Assembly (NCBI RefSeq): GCF_900105055.1
Contig: NZ_FNTA01000004.1
Span: forward strand, 2,883,501-2,947,500
DNA from: Amycolatopsis lurida
GTDB lineage: Bacteria; Actinomycetota; Actinomycetes; Mycobacteriales; Pseudonocardiaceae
Length of the DNA: 64,000 nucleotides
Reading direction: 5' to 3'
In this document: one piece after another, positions 17,590 through 26,011 of the stretch
Position numbering within the stretch: position 1 is the stretch's first letter
Layout: every line of letters begins with the position of its first letter
Program-made: the position numbers and the translations under genes
Notes under the pieces: generated by a model
The model's input: the letters and a program-made list of their open reading frames with translations, nothing else
Database searches by the model: none
Told to the model about the DNA's origin: nothing

Positions 17590-18357
17590 ATGACTTGGGT
17601 GATCGAACGTGTCAAGCGCAACAGCAAGCAGTCGAGCAAGCACCCCACAGCGGGTGAAGCCGACACGGGTGACGCCCGTCGCGACCGCTGGCGCAAACAC
17701 CGGATCGCGCGCCGCGCGGAGTTCGTCGAGGCCGCCCTGCGCGCGCTCGACACCCACGGGCCGGACCTCGGCATGGAAGACGTCGCCGCCGAAGCGGGCG
17801 TCACGAAACCCGTGCTGTACAGGCACTTCGACGACAAGGCGGATCTGTACGTCGCGCTCGGGCAGCGCGGCACGGAGATCCTCTTCCAGCGGCTGATCCC
17901 GGCCATCAACTCCGAGCTCGCCCCGGTCCCGCGGATCCGGATGGCGCTCGACGCGTTCTTCAGCGTCATCGAGGAACACCCCAACCTGTACCGCCTGCTC
18001 GCGCGCGGCGGCCTTCAGGAAAAGGTGGTCGTCAAGGCTGACGTCGTCGCCGAGGACAAGGAACTGATCGCCACCGCGCTGACCGCGTTGCTCGGCGACT
18101 ACATGCGAATGTTCAACATGGACTCCGGCGCCGCCGAACCGTGGGCGCACGGCATCGTCGGTATGGTGCAGAGCACCGGCGAATGGTGGCTGGACCGGCG
18201 CTCGATGGGGCGCGACAGCGTCGTCGAGTACCTGACGCAGATCATCTGGGCCGCGATCGACGGCCTCTCCCGGCAGCAGGGCATCGTCATCGACCCGAAC
18301 CTGCCGCTCGAAGAGAACAAGGTCGTCCAGATGCGGAAGGAATCGGAGGCGCAATGA
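17590..18357 (+). CDS. TetR/AcrR family transcriptional regulator
   Basis: 255 residues with a long basic N-terminal extension before the helix-turn-helix. The DNA-binding domain spans about residues 40-90 (RRAEFVEAALRALDTHGPDLG, then VAAEAGVTKPVLYRHFDDKADLY). The C-terminal domain has WAHGIVGMVQSTGEWW. The ATG at 17590 is only 9 bp after the palindromic operator, so the message is probably near-leaderless and autoregulated. The gene is divergent from the oxygenase-hydrolase pair and overlaps the DUF4873 gene by 4 bp. It probably controls all of these, in response to an unknown substrate. Confidence 0.9.
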   Translation: MTWVIERVKRNSKQSSKHPTAGEADTGDARRDRWRKHRIARRAEFVEAALRALDTHGPDLGMEDVAAEAGVTKPVLYRHFDDKADLYVALGQRGTEILFQRLIPAINSELAPVPRIRMALDAFFSVIEEHPNLYRLLARGGLQEKVVVKADVVAEDKELIATALTALLGDYMRMFNMDSGAAEPWAHGIVGMVQSTGEWWLDRRSMGRDSVVEYLTQIIWAAIDGLSRQQGIVIDPNLPLEENKVVQMRKESEAQ

Positions 18358-18680
18358 GCGAGCACGACGAAGACGGTTACTCCGGCGAAGCGGTCCTCGT
18401 GATCGACGGGACCGAGATCGCGACCACGGTTGACCTGAGGGGCTACTTCCAGCCCATCGACGGGTATTACCGCTGGTACGGCCGCGTGGCCACCAACGAG
18501 CAGGTGTCCGCGGCGGCCGGCGGCAAGAAGACCGCCGTCGAGATCCGCGCGGGCGAGTACAGCGCGAAGGGCGAACTCTCCGATCCGGACCCGTGGGACC
18601 GCTACCGCATCATGGGCACCAGCACGCCGCCCTTCCACGTGCCGACCAGCCTCGAAGAACTGAACGAACTCAACGCCTGA
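18354..18680 (+). CDS. DUF4873 domain-containing protein
   Basis: 108 residues, starting at the ATG that overlaps the TetR stop (ATGA). The sequence begins MSEHDEDGYSGEAVLVIDG and contains LRGYFQPIDGYYRWYGRV, which matches the small actinobacterial DUF4873 family as I recall it. These domains are sometimes fused to flavin monooxygenases, which suggests a link to oxidative metabolism. There is no membrane segment. Because it is coupled to the regulator of a diiron oxygenase, it may help that pathway; its biochemical role is unknown. Confidence 0.75.
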   Translation: MSEHDEDGYSGEAVLVIDGTEIATTVDLRGYFQPIDGYYRWYGRVATNEQVSAAAGGKKTAVEIRAGEYSAKGELSDPDPWDRYRIMGTSTPPFHVPTSLEELNELNA

Positions 18681-18686
18681 CCTGCG

Positions 18687-18747
18687 GAGGTACGTGAAGG
18701 CCCCCTTCACTGCGCCTAGCGCAGTGAAGGGGGCCTTCACGTACCTC
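18687..18747. repeat. Repeat family B: perfect 29-bp inverted repeat
   Basis: Arms 18687-18715 and 18719-18747 are perfectly complementary around a CTA loop. They share the core GTGAAGGCCCCCTTC with the elements at 8815, 34855 and 39529. It lies between convergent genes, 6 bp after the DUF4873 stop. Confidence 0.85.
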
Positions 18748-18760
18748 ACGGTCGAGGGAG

Positions 18761-18777
18761 AGCAAGGGACCTTTGCT
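18761..18777. repeat. Repeat family A copy
   Basis: AGCAAGGGACCTTTGCT, followed closely by CCGCAGGTC, a flank also seen in inverse near the copies at 59024 and 61214. It lies between convergent genes. Confidence 0.85.
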
Positions 18778-18838
18778 ACCACTCCGCAGGTCAGCGCCTA
18801 CTTTCGCCAGCGCACGCGCTCCAGTCGGCTCCGGAAGG

Positions 18839-18887
18839 TCCCAATGTCGCATTTGAGACGCTCAGCGTCCCAGATGCGACATTGGGA
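18839..18887. repeat. 49-bp near-perfect inverted repeat
   Basis: The element is symmetric about 18863, with only two mismatched pairs in 24. The outer arms are TCCCAATGTCGCAT and ATGCGACATTGGGA. It is unrelated in sequence to families A-C and lies 22 bp before the stop of the membrane acyltransferase-like gene. It is probably a terminator for that gene. Confidence 0.8.
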
Positions 18888-18908
18888 ACCCCGCGCTTCA
18901 GGAAGACT

Positions 18909-20189
18909 TCAGCCCTGCCGTTGCGCGGGCACCCGAGTCCGCGGCACCAGGTACTTCGGCCAGCTCGACAGCTTGTTCATCGCCCATTCCAGCGGCCCGC
19001 GCCCGACGAACTTCCGCCACAGCACCGCGGCGGTCAGCGCGACCACCGAGAACTCGACGAAGTGCAGCACGCTGAAGATCGAGTCGCCGTCGCTCTCGTC
19101 CCACAGCAGCGCGATCGCCACGAAATGCAGCACGTACGCGCTGAGCACCCGCCCACCCAGATCCGAAAGCGGCCGCAGCACGCGTTCGAACTTCGGCATC
19201 AGCAGCTGGCAGCCACCGATCACCGCCGCCGCGATCCCGATCGAGATCAGCAGGTCGAACGGCGTGTACGAGGTTCCCGTCGGCAGTAGCTCCCAGGCCC
19301 AGCTGGTGGTCGGCGGGGTGCCGTGGATCCAGGTCTGGTGGAGCCGGAGGAATTCCGGCGGCGTCATCCCCAGCTGCGCGGCGGCCGGTTCCAGCGAGCG
19401 GTAGACGGCCTGCATGCCACCGAGCGGCCCGGTCGCGATCCAGGACACGACGTACCCGCCCACCGCGAGCGCGGATCCGCCGAAGAACAGCCGACGGCAC
19501 ACGCTGCGCGACGTCAGGTCCATCCGGCCGATCGCCATCCCGGCGAACACGTACGCCATCAGCGTCAACGCGGGGAAGGTACCAGTCAGGACGAGGACGG
19601 TCGCGGCCTTCAGCAGTCCGGTCGACGTGACATCGTCCGCGGTCAGGTCGGGTGCGAAGAAGAGCAGGTCGCGGGGAAGCAATTGCGCTCTGATGAGATG
19701 CGAGAGCACTGGCCCCGCCACGGCGACGACGACCGCCGCGATCGCCAGCGCCTTCGCGCCCGCGCGCAGCCACGGGATCGCGAAGAGGAAGCAGGCCCCG
19801 TAGTAGGCCAGGATCACCATGTAGCCGGTTTCGAGGCTGGTCAGCCACAGCCCCAGCGCCACCAAGAGCGGGGCGCGGGTCGCCAGTTTGAGTGCGACGC
19901 GGGTCCGGTCGCGGCCCTGTTTGGGACGGCGTCCGCCGGACATCAGCGCGATCGAGACCCCGGCCAGCACCGCGAACAACGCCGCGGAATGACCTTCGAA
20001 CGGCTTGAACAGCACCCCGACGCCGCCTTTGGCCGGATCGGGGCCGACATGCACCGCGTACATGCCGAGTACGGCCAGGCCGCGGGCGACGTCTATACCG
20101 GTCAGCCGCCCAGCGACCCGTTTGCCTCGTTCGGGAACAGTGCGCGCGCCGTCGACCAGCGCGCGGTCCATCACAGTGACGCCGTCCAC
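18909..20189 (-). CDS. Polytopic membrane protein, heparan-alpha-glucosaminide N-acetyltransferase-like (DUF1624/DUF418 type)
   Basis: 426 residues with about ten membrane spans. The N-terminal segment GRLTGIDVARGLAVLGMYAVHVG is characteristic of the DUF1624/DUF418/HGSNAT_cat superfamily of membrane acyltransferase-like proteins. The first His lies in that segment (AVHVGP). Members are thought to move acyl groups across the membrane or modify surface glycans, but most bacterial ones are uncharacterised. Starts at GTG 20189 and ATG 20171 are both possible. The gene stands alone on its strand, and the 114 bp upstream hold no recognisable element. Confidence 0.8.
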   Translation of the reverse strand: MDGVTVMDRALVDGARTVPERGKRVAGRLTGIDVARGLAVLGMYAVHVGPDPAKGGVGVLFKPFEGHSAALFAVLAGVSIALMSGGRRPKQGRDRTRVALKLATRAPLLVALGLWLTSLETGYMVILAYYGACFLFAIPWLRAGAKALAIAAVVVAVAGPVLSHLIRAQLLPRDLLFFAPDLTADDVTSTGLLKAATVLVLTGTFPALTLMAYVFAGMAIGRMDLTSRSVCRRLFFGGSALAVGGYVVSWIATGPLGGMQAVYRSLEPAAAQLGMTPPEFLRLHQTWIHGTPPTTSWAWELLPTGTSYTPFDLLISIGIAAAVIGGCQLLMPKFERVLRPLSDLGGRVLSAYVLHFVAIALLWDESDGDSIFSVLHFVEFSVVALTAAVLWRKFVGRGPLEWAMNKLSSWPKYLVPRTRVPAQRQG

Positions 20190-20303
20190 CTCATTTCTCG
20201 GCTAGCCCCCTGCCGTCCCCGCCATAGCGTGACGATCAAATCTGAGAGCTGGCTGAGACGCGGCGGTGACGCCACTGTGACATCCGACTACAACCCGATC
20301 GGG

Positions 20304-20534
20304 TTAGCCACCAACAGCGAAGCCGACCTTGCGAACATCCGACGGCGCGATCTCGACGTAGGCGATCCGGTCGGTGGGCACGATGTACTTGCGGCCCTTT
20401 TCGTCGTCGAGGCGGAAGATCCCGTCGCCGGCCCTCAAGGCGTTCGCGACCAGTTCCTCGACCTCGTCGGGTGACTGGCTGCTGGACACCACGAGCTCCC
20501 GCGGCGTGTCCTTGATGCCGATCTTGACCTCCAC
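20304..20534 (-). CDS. DUF3107 domain-containing protein
   Basis: 76 residues beginning MEVKIGIKDTPRELVVSSSQ. The family is small, soluble and conserved in actinobacteria (TB9.4, Rv3208A in M. tuberculosis). Its function is unknown. GGAGGT precedes the start closely. It follows the ferritin-like gene on the same strand with a 60-bp gap. In mycobacteria it lies next to the TetR gene; here about 7 kb of other genes have come between them. Confidence 0.9.
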   Translation of the reverse strand: MEVKIGIKDTPRELVVSSSQSPDEVEELVANALRAGDGIFRLDDEKGRKYIVPTDRIAYVEIAPSDVRKVGFAVGG

Positions 20535-20594
20535 GTGGGACCTCCGCTTGAAAGTTCGAAAATTACTGGTGCGCCAAGGCTAGCCGAAGTGACC

Positions 20595-21272
20595 TCAGCC
20601 GAGCCCCAGCACCTGCATGCGCTTGGTGTGCCCCTGCTGCAACCGGCGGAACAGCGCGGCGATTCCCGAAAGGTCGCCCGAACCCTCGACGATCAGCTCG
20701 GCGAGCCCGTCCCGCTCGGCGACGACGTACTGGGCCTGCGTCAGCGCCTCTCCCAGCAGACGGCGGCCCCACAGCGCGAGCTTGTCCCGCGCCTTCGGGT
20801 CGGCCTCGATACCGGCCGCGACTTCGCGTTCGGCGAACGCGGAATGCCCCGTGTCGGCGAGCACGGTGAGCACCAGATCCTTGGTCTCGGGGTCGAGCCA
20901 GCTGGCCATCTCGCGGTAGAGGTCGGCCGCGAGCCCGTCGCCGACGTAGGCCTTCACCAGGGACTCGAGCCAGGAGCGCGGCGCCGTGGAGGCGTGCCAG
21001 GCGTCGATGTGCCCGACGAACGGCCGCATCGCGTCCTCGATCGCGACGCCGTGCCCCGCGAGGTGCTTGGTGAGCAGGTCGTAGTGCCCGATCTCGGCGG
21101 CCGCCATGGACGCCAGCGCGGCCCGGCCGGACAGCGTCGGCGCGGTGCGCGCGTCTTCGGCCATGCGATCGAATGCGGACAATTCCCCATAGGCGAGTAC
21201 GCCGAGCAAATCGACTACGCCCTCACTGATCTGCTTTGCCTCCGTCACGGCGGAAAGGGTATCGCCGAACAC
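20595..21272 (-). CDS. Ferritin-like fold-containing protein
   Basis: 225 residues, almost all helical. Candidate metal ligands of a four-helix ferritin-like bundle are visible: [20 protein letters not shown] (ExxH), [11 protein letters not shown] and a C-terminal ERDGLAEL. It corresponds in position and type to mycobacterial Rv3210c, in a family related to MiaE-type tRNA hydroxylases, but the substrate is unknown. The start is GTG 21272. It is divergent from the RhlE helicase gene and followed by DUF3107. Confidence 0.85.
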   Translation of the reverse strand: MFGDTLSAVTEAKQISEGVVDLLGVLAYGELSAFDRMAEDARTAPTLSGRAALASMAAAEIGHYDLLTKHLAGHGVAIEDAMRPFVGHIDAWHASTAPRSWLESLVKAYVGDGLAADLYREMASWLDPETKDLVLTVLADTGHSAFAEREVAAGIEADPKARDKLALWGRRLLGEALTQAQYVVAERDGLAELIVEGSGDLSGIAALFRRLQQGHTKRMQVLGLG

Positions 21273-21627
21273 ACGTCAGAGGTGGTGAAGAGACCGATCC
21301 CACCCTCCCCGGCGCGCCGGTGGATTCGGCCGGAAAGAGACCTGACCCACCTTCCGACCCGATGGGGACTTTCCGAAAACCGCAGATCAGGTAGACTGAC
21401 GGCCGGATACGACGGATCATCCGTCCCGGATCGGGACGCTGCTGCGGCTGAAGGACAGCCGGTGCGGCCCTGATCAGCGCAAGAATGATGTGCGTGCACG
21501 CCATCCTGCGGCATTCCCACGAAGGGCCGCTTCAGCGCCAGTAGCGCGGAGCCCGAGCGAATTTTCGTGGTCGAGTGTCGATCGGTGACCAGGGCAGTGC
21601 GCGCTGGTCACGAGAGAGGCGAGCACC
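21273..21627. other. Divergent intergenic region and leader of the DEAD-box helicase gene
   Basis: This 355-bp region has no convincing gene. A possible promoter for the helicase gene is TTTCCG (21370-21375), a 16-bp spacer and TAGACT (21392-21397). An 8-bp perfect hairpin, GTGACCAG (21585-21592) with CTGGTCAC (21604-21611), lies just before the ribosome site at 21614-21619. Helicase genes of this type often have long regulated leaders. No terminator is visible. Confidence 0.5.
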
Positions 21628-23358
21628 CTGACCACGAACGAAACCACAACCGAAGAGCACACCACCACCGGCGTCCCGGAGGCCGTCGCGCTGGAGCACA
21701 GCGAGACAGGCCCGGCGGCGTTGGACACGTCGCACCCGCTGCAGGCGGGCGCGCCGGTGGAGGACGAATCCCCCACCTTCGCCTCCTTCGGCGTCAAGCC
21801 GGAGATCGTGAAGGCACTCAGCGAAGCCGGGATCGAGCGCACCTTCGCCATCCAGGCACTCACGCTGCCGCTGGCCATGGCGGGCGACGACCTGATCGGC
21901 CAGGCCCGCACGGGCATGGGCAAGACGCTGGGCTTCGGTGTCCCGCTGCTGCACCGCGTCGAGGTCCCCGGCGACGGCACCCCGCAGGTGCTGGTCGTCG
22001 TGCCGACCCGCGAGCTGTGCATCCAGGTCGCGAACGACCTCAAGGGCGCGGGCAAGCACCTCGGCATCCGCACGCTGGCCATCTACGGTGGCCGCCCCTA
22101 CGAGCCGCAGATCGCGGCGCTCCGCAACGGCGTCGACGTCGTCATCGGCACGCCCGGCCGCCTGCTGGACCTGGCCGAGCAGAAGCACCTCGTGCTGGGC
22201 AAGGTCCGCGGTCTGGTGCTCGACGAGGCCGACGAGATGCTCGACCTGGGCTTCCTGCCCGACATCGAGCGCATCCTGCGGATGGTCCCGGACAAGCGCC
22301 AGACGATGCTGTTCTCGGCGACCATGCCGGGCCCGATCATCACGCTGGCCCGCACGTTCCTCACTCAGCCGACGCATATCCGCGCCGAGGAGAACGACGC
22401 CGGCGCGATCCACGAGCGCACCACCCAGTTCGTCTACCGGGCGCACTCGATGGACAAGCCCGAGCTGATCGCCCGCGCGCTGCAGGCCGAAGGCCGTGGC
22501 CTGACGATGATCTTCACCCGCACGAAGCGCACCGCGCAGAAGGTCGCCGACGAGCTCGTCGAGCGTGGCTTCGCGGCCGCCGCCGTGCACGGTGACCTCG
22601 GCCAGGGTGCCCGTGAACAGGCGCTGCGCGCGTTCCGGGCAGGCAAGGTCGACGTGCTGGTCGCCACCGATGTCGCCGCCCGCGGTATCGACATCGACGA
22701 CGTCACGCACGTGATCAACTACCAGACACCGGAGGACGAGAAGACCTACGTCCACCGGATCGGCCGCACCGGCCGCGCCGGGCGCACCGGTGTCGCGATC
22801 ACCCTCGTCGACTGGGACGAGGAGCCGCGCTGGAAGATGATCTCGGACATCCTCGGGCTCGACATGCCCGAGCCCGCAGAGACGTACTCGTCGTCGAAGC
22901 ACCTGTTCAGCGACCTGGGCATCCCCGAGGGCACCACCGGGCGCCTCCCGCTGTCGAGGCGGACCCGCGCCGGTCTTTCGGCCGAGGTCGAGGAAGACCT
23001 GGGCGGCAAGCGCCGCGGCCGTGGACAGGGTCCGGCGAAGGACGAAGAAGCGCCCCGCAAGCGCAACCGCGCGCCGCGCAAGCGGACCCGTGGTGGCGCC
23101 GACGCGGCCGCCAAGATCGAGGCCGCCGACGCCGCCGCGAGCGCTTCCGCGGAAGGGACCGCTGGCGAAGCCGCTGAGTCCTCTTCGGAGGGCCGCACGC
23201 GGACCCGCCGTCGCAGCCGTGGCGCTGCGAAGCCGAGCCCGGAGGTCAGCGGCCCGGCGGTCGAGAAGGAGGCAGGCGACAGCGCCGAGCGTCCGGCTCG
23301 CCGACGCCGCCGTCGCCGTCCGTCGGCGACTTCTGATACACCTGCGTCGGCAGACTGA
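21628..23358 (+). CDS. rhlE: DEAD-box ATP-dependent RNA helicase, RhlE type
   Basis: About 576 residues. Core motifs in order are ARTGMGKT (I), PTRELC (Ia), TPGRLLD (Ib), DEAD (II), SATMPG (III), IFTRTK (IV), ATDVAARGIDI (V) and HRIGRTGRAGRTG (VI). The C-terminal tail of about 140 residues is basic and Arg/Ala-rich. It unwinds structured RNA in ribosome assembly or mRNA decay. The usual start codons give only TTG 21721, with no ribosome site. In frame, CTG 21628 follows AGAGG by 8 nt and begins a protein-like (L/M)TTNETTTEEHTT sequence, so I place the start there. The order with the ferritin-like and propeller genes matches Rv3210c-Rv3212. Confidence 0.9.
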   Translation: MTTNETTTEEHTTTGVPEAVALEHSETGPAALDTSHPLQAGAPVEDESPTFASFGVKPEIVKALSEAGIERTFAIQALTLPLAMAGDDLIGQARTGMGKTLGFGVPLLHRVEVPGDGTPQVLVVVPTRELCIQVANDLKGAGKHLGIRTLAIYGGRPYEPQIAALRNGVDVVIGTPGRLLDLAEQKHLVLGKVRGLVLDEADEMLDLGFLPDIERILRMVPDKRQTMLFSATMPGPIITLARTFLTQPTHIRAEENDAGAIHERTTQFVYRAHSMDKPELIARALQAEGRGLTMIFTRTKRTAQKVADELVERGFAAAAVHGDLGQGAREQALRAFRAGKVDVLVATDVAARGIDIDDVTHVINYQTPEDEKTYVHRIGRTGRAGRTGVAITLVDWDEEPRWKMISDILGLDMPEPAETYSSSKHLFSDLGIPEGTTGRLPLSRRTRAGLSAEVEEDLGGKRRGRGQGPAKDEEAPRKRNRAPRKRTRGGADAAAKIEAADAAASASAEGTAGEAAESSSEGRTRTRRRSRGAAKPSPEVSGPAVEKEAGDSAERPARRRRRRRPSATSDTPASAD

Positions 23359-23393
23359 GCTTTCATACTGCGGACATGGGGAGCTAGGGGCAC

Positions 23394-24788
23394 GTGAGCG
23401 AACGCTGGGACTCCGCGCCGGACGACGAACCGGCGCGGCCCGTGCCCGCCGATGCCGGGCAACCGGACGGCAGCGAGCCGGAGACGGCCGAAAACGCGAT
23501 CGGCACGGAAGACGTGCTGGACGCCGATCCCGCCCAGCCGGTGGCCGACGAGCCGCCGCTGGGCGGGAAACGCGCCCGTCGCTCGCCGTGGAACCGCACG
23601 CGGGATCGCGTGATCGCCGCGGCGATCGTGGTGGCCGTCGCGGTCACCGGCGTCGTCATCGGCGTGACCAGTGACAACGCGGCGACGGTCGCGCAAGTCG
23701 CCGCCACCCTGCCGCCAGGGCTTCCGCCCGCGCCGGCGCAGGTTCCCGGCTCCCTGAGCGAGATGTGGCAGGCGCCGAGTTCATCGACACCGGTCCCGAT
23801 CGGCGAAGCCAACAGCGTCGTCACCGCGGACAAGGGCGAGGTACTCGGCCGGGACCCGTACACCGGCGAGGTCCGGTGGCGCTACTCGCGCGATCTCGAA
23901 CTGTGCACCGTCGCGCTCGCCGGGATCAAGGTGGACGCGGTGTACCGCAAGGACACCGGCTGCAGCGAGGTCACCCAGCTCGACGCGGGCACCGGGCGCC
24001 GCACGGCGCAGCGCAACGGCGACGCCGAACTCGGGACCAGGCTGGTCGTCGACGGATCGCACGTCACCACGACCGGCAAGAAGCTGCTGAACACCTGGCG
24101 CGACGACCTGGTCAAAAGCATGGAGTACGGCCAGGTCCCCGCCATCGTGAACCCGAACAAGCAGCCGAGGACCGGCTGCACCTACGGCACGGTGGCCGCC
24201 GCGGCGGGCAAGATCGGCGTGATCGAGCGCTGCCCCGGCGACCCGGCCGACCGGTTCACCGTCTACCGAGCGACCAACGACGAAGCCGACGACCCCAAGG
24301 TCGAATACAGCACCGTGCTCGCCGGCAGGAACGCGAAGGTCGTCGCGATGTCCGGTGATCTCGCGCTGATCGTGCTGCCCGAGCAGAAACTGCTCGTCAT
24401 CTACGGCGGCGACGGGCTGCAGAAGTCGGCGTACCCGCTCGACGTGCCTGACGCGGACATCGCGCAGGATCCGGTGGGCGGCGTCATGACGACCTCGTGG
24501 ACCGCGCAGGGCGTCTACTGGTTCACCGGCTCGAAGACCATGGCGTTCTCACGGGACGACCTCACGCCGCGCTGGACGCTGAACAACTCCACCGGTCCCG
24601 GGGTGACCTTCGGGGAACAGCTGGTCGTGCCGATCCAGGGCGGGCTCGCCGTGCTCGATGAGACGACCGGCGCCACGCTCCGCACCGTCGGCGTCGACCG
24701 GCGCGGCTACACCGGCCCGGTGACGCTTTCTTCGGTCGGGCCCGTGCTGCTGGAGCAGCGCGGCCCCACCCTCGTCGCGCTCAAGTGA
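23394..24788 (+). CDS. Membrane-anchored beta-propeller (PQQ-like repeat) protein
   Basis: 464 residues. An acidic cytoplasmic N-terminus of about 65 residues precedes one membrane span (VIAAAIVVAVAVTGVVIGV). The rest is an extracytoplasmic domain with repeated blades such as GRDPYTGEVRWRYSRD and LDAGTGRRTAQ, typical of PQQ-like propellers, with Cys pairs. It corresponds to mycobacterial Rv3212, also next to rhlE. The start GTG 23394 follows AGGGG. A scaffolding or envelope role is possible; no catalytic residues are evident. Spacing of 35 bp suggests co-transcription with the helicase gene. Confidence 0.82.
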   Translation: MSERWDSAPDDEPARPVPADAGQPDGSEPETAENAIGTEDVLDADPAQPVADEPPLGGKRARRSPWNRTRDRVIAAAIVVAVAVTGVVIGVTSDNAATVAQVAATLPPGLPPAPAQVPGSLSEMWQAPSSSTPVPIGEANSVVTADKGEVLGRDPYTGEVRWRYSRDLELCTVALAGIKVDAVYRKDTGCSEVTQLDAGTGRRTAQRNGDAELGTRLVVDGSHVTTTGKKLLNTWRDDLVKSMEYGQVPAIVNPNKQPRTGCTYGTVAAAAGKIGVIERCPGDPADRFTVYRATNDEADDPKVEYSTVLAGRNAKVVAMSGDLALIVLPEQKLLVIYGGDGLQKSAYPLDVPDADIAQDPVGGVMTTSWTAQGVYWFTGSKTMAFSRDDLTPRWTLNNSTGPGVTFGEQLVVPIQGGLAVLDETTGATLRTVGVDRRGYTGPVTLSSVGPVLLEQRGPTLVALK

Positions 24789-24800
24789 CCGGCAGGCGGT

Positions 24801-24817
24801 AGCAAAGGTCCCTTGCT
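24801..24817. repeat. Repeat family A copy (inverted)
   Basis: AGCAAAGGTCCCTTGCT in the 40-bp gap between two convergent genes. It is almost the only content of the gap. Confidence 0.85.
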
Positions 24818-24828
24818 CCCGCCGGCCG

Positions 24829-25521
24829 TCAGCGCGTCGTCGAAGTCCTGGAAGTACGCAGCCGGCTGACTTCCTTCCAGCACCACTTGCCGCCTTCGCT
24901 GGCGAGCGTGCCGGTGGCGGTACCCGGCCGCCCCGCGACGGTCAGCGTGACGGCGACCGTGTACTTGGTTTCGGAGACCTTCGTGACCGGGCCGAGCGAA
25001 GCGTCCGAGGCTTCGTCGACGCGCTCGATGATCTGGTCGATGTCCTTCTCGGCGCTCCCGCACTTGAGCGCCGTCAACGCGGCCCTGTCGTGGGCGTTGA
25101 TGCCGTCGATGATCGCCTGCGCGGTCCCTTCCGGGCCGGACGCCTTCTCGGCCTTGTCGTCGCTGAGGAAGAAGCCGGGCGCGACGAATCCGGTGATACC
25201 CAGCGTGAGCACCACGACGGCAGCGGCGGCGATACCCACGATCAGGCCGGTCTTGTTGTTCTTCGGGGGCGCGGGCGGCCCGCCGAAGCCCTGGGGGTTC
25301 TGGCCGTACTGCTGCTGGCCGTAGCCGGGGTATTGCTGCTGCGGGAACGCGCCGCTCTGGTCGTAGCCGCCCTGCGGATACTGCTGCTGTCCGGGGTATT
25401 GCTGTTGCCCGGGGTACTGCTGCTGTCCTGGGTACTGCTGCCCACTCTGGTCGGGCTGTCCCGGGTACTGCTGCCCGCCTTGGCCGTGGTCAGGCTGTCC
25501 TGGCTGGGGTGGGTAGGTCAT
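24829..25521 (-). CDS. Membrane protein with Pro/Gln/Tyr-rich repeats and an extracytoplasmic C-terminal domain
   Basis: 230 residues. The first 85 are cytoplasmic and low-complexity, with tandem QQYPGQ units (at least five). A single membrane span follows (TGLIVGIAAAAVVVLTLGITG). The C-terminal 100 residues form a small domain (AQAIIDGINAHDRAALTALKCG, then TYTVAV-like strands and GGKWCWKEV) resembling the DUF4878/lumazine-binding-like folds of actinobacterial exported proteins. The ATG at 25521 is chosen because MTYPPQPGQ is a typical start and AAGGG lies upstream. Function is unknown; the disordered N-terminus may bind cytoplasmic partners. Confidence 0.75.
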   Translation of the reverse strand: MTYPPQPGQPDHGQGGQQYPGQPDQSGQQYPGQQQYPGQQQYPGQQQYPQGGYDQSGAFPQQQYPGYGQQQYGQNPQGFGGPPAPPKNNKTGLIVGIAAAAVVVLTLGITGFVAPGFFLSDDKAEKASGPEGTAQAIIDGINAHDRAALTALKCGSAEKDIDQIIERVDEASDASLGPVTKVSETKYTVAVTLTVAGRPGTATGTLASEGGKWCWKEVSRLRTSRTSTTR

Positions 25522-25637
25522 CGACAGTGCCCTTCGTTCTCGCTGCGGGGCAGCGTGTTCATCTACGACATGCCCCAGTGAGCCATAGTTTCGCAGCGGC
25601 GGGACGCTTTTCGGGTCAATGGCACCTTCCTGCCGTA

Positions 25638-25976
25638 TCAGCTCCACCAGAACAGGCTCAGCGCGGCCGACACGCTCACCACGACCAGGAGACCCGCGTA
25701 GCCCGCGACGTGGCCATTACGCGAATCGGCGACCCGTTGTGCCAGCAAGGCGACGACCGCCGCGACCGGATGTCCGATCAGCATCAGGAGCCCCGGCCCC
25801 GGCGCACCGGTGAACAGACAGAGCGAAGCGATCGCGACGACGCACACCGCGAGCACGGCCATTCCGGCCGCGAGCGCTCCGGTCAGCCCGCGCCAGAACC
25901 GGCCGCCTTCGGGCGTCTTGGGTTCGTCCTCGGGCCGCGGAATGATCGCGAGCTCTTCGGTGTCCGGTGACGACAC
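25638..25976 (-). CDS. Small membrane protein
   Basis: 112 residues. A charged 30-residue N-terminus (LAIIPRPEDEPKTPEGG) precedes three hydrophobic spans (about 32-56, 60-78 and 90-110). I do not recognise a named family. GTG 25976 follows GGCGAGGA. It lies 35 bp after the RecB-type nuclease gene on the same strand and is probably co-transcribed with it. Confidence 0.65.
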   Translation of the reverse strand: MSSPDTEELAIIPRPEDEPKTPEGGRFWRGLTGALAAGMAVLAVCVVAIASLCLFTGAPGPGLLMLIGHPVAAVVALLAQRVADSRNGHVAGYAGLLVVVSVSAALSLFWWS

Positions 25977-26011
25977 GTCCTCGCCTGTCCAATCGTCGGG
26001 GTTTCAGAGAT

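Noticed and set aside
25380..25480. Tandem repeat in the Pro/Gln-rich membrane protein gene as a mobile repeat
   Set aside because: The units are in-frame QQYPGQ codon repeats of a disordered region, common in actinobacterial membrane proteins.
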